Assembly (NCBI GenBank): GCA_964589365.1 | Contig: CAZPTQ010000078.1 | Span: forward strand, 1-23,293 | Length of the DNA: 23,293 nucleotides | Source: M3007 sp964589365 | GTDB lineage: Bacteria; Bacteroidota; Bacteroidia; Chitinophagales; Saprospiraceae | Reading direction: 5' to 3' | Part shown: positions 23,203 through 23,293 of the stretch, piece by piece | Layout: every line of letters starts with the position of its first letter | Numbering within the stretch: position 1 is the stretch's first letter | Program-made: the position numbers and the translations under genes | The notes under the pieces: generated by a model | Seen by the model: the letters and a program-made list of their open reading frames with translations, nothing else | Database searches by the model: none | Told to the model about the DNA's origin: nothing

Positions 23203-23293
23203 ATGTTCGCAATTGTTTCCATCGCCGGTCAACAGTTCAAAGTTGAGGAAGGTCAGCAGATCTTCGTCCACCGGCTGGCAGCCAACGAAGGCG
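23203..23293 (+). CDS. rplU: 50S ribosomal protein L21 (partial, 5' end)
   Basis: The 30 readable residues from ATG 23203 are typical of ribosomal protein L21: MFAIVSIAGQQFKVEEGQ is followed by QIFVHRLAANEG. The family consensus is Y-A-I-V-x-x-G-G-K-Q-Y-K-V-x-x-G-x-x-I-x-V-x-x-L. The window ends inside the gene, so about two thirds are missing. In most bacteria rpmA (L27) follows directly, but that lies outside the window. L21 binds 23S rRNA in the large subunit. Confidence 0.93.
   Translation, partial: MFAIVSIAGQQFKVEEGQQIFVHRLAANEG

Overview
The window looks like Bacteroidota chromosome, probably a Saprospiraceae-like environmental lineage. The signs are a SusC/SusD outer-membrane uptake pair, several proteins with type IX secretion system (T9SS, Por-type) C-terminal tails, start codons without obvious Shine-Dalgarno sequences, and sites matching the Bacteroidota -7 box TAnnTTTG. 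No tRNA, rRNA, CRISPR array or transposase was seen. The lineage call is inference from gene content, not a database match.

Layout: 1-5000 is housekeeping and all on the minus strand: serC (serine/PLP biosynthesis), hemB (heme/tetrapyrrole biosynthesis), an adenylate-kinase-like P-loop protein, an alpha-carbonic anhydrase that has lost its N-terminus, and a CNNM/CorC-type membrane protein. 5000-5900 is a gene graveyard: a dead RES-family toxin meets, head to tail end, a stray T9SS tail from a lost secreted protein. 5888-6457 encodes a lipoprotein with a duplicated four-cysteine module.

6555-13482 is one likely operon transcribed leftwards in the order susC, susD, sodium:solute symporter, metallophosphoesterase-like protein. 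It would carry a nutrient across the outer membrane (SusCD) and then the inner membrane (symporter). The last protein overlaps the symporter by four bases and has lost metal ligands in three of its five motifs, so it may be a pseudoenzyme. 13718-14419 is a DUF2064 glycosyltransferase-like protein. 14837-20086 holds secreted proteins (an Asp-box beta-propeller and a right-handed beta-helix, both with T9SS tails), a small TPR protein and a secreted protein of unknown function broken by a frameshift. 20378-21814 is an S41 peptidase. On the plus strand follow a membrane-anchored LytTR regulator (22070-22999) and the start of rplU (ribosomal protein L21), cut by the window end.

Two kinds of structure run through the gaps. 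Heptamer tandem repeats of three different sequences (43-84, 2333-2361, 21822-21877) lie close to gene ends or starts. Long inverted repeats, with arms of 9 to about 75 bp and mostly unrelated sequence, lie in most intergenic gaps; two of them (13500-13618 and 20119-20276) have perfect 29-bp outer arms and nested inner stems.

I did not find a clear multi-gene novel defence or biosynthetic system. The best leads are the degenerate phosphoesterase in the SusCD operon, the multiply inactivated RES toxin, and the palindrome and heptad elements.
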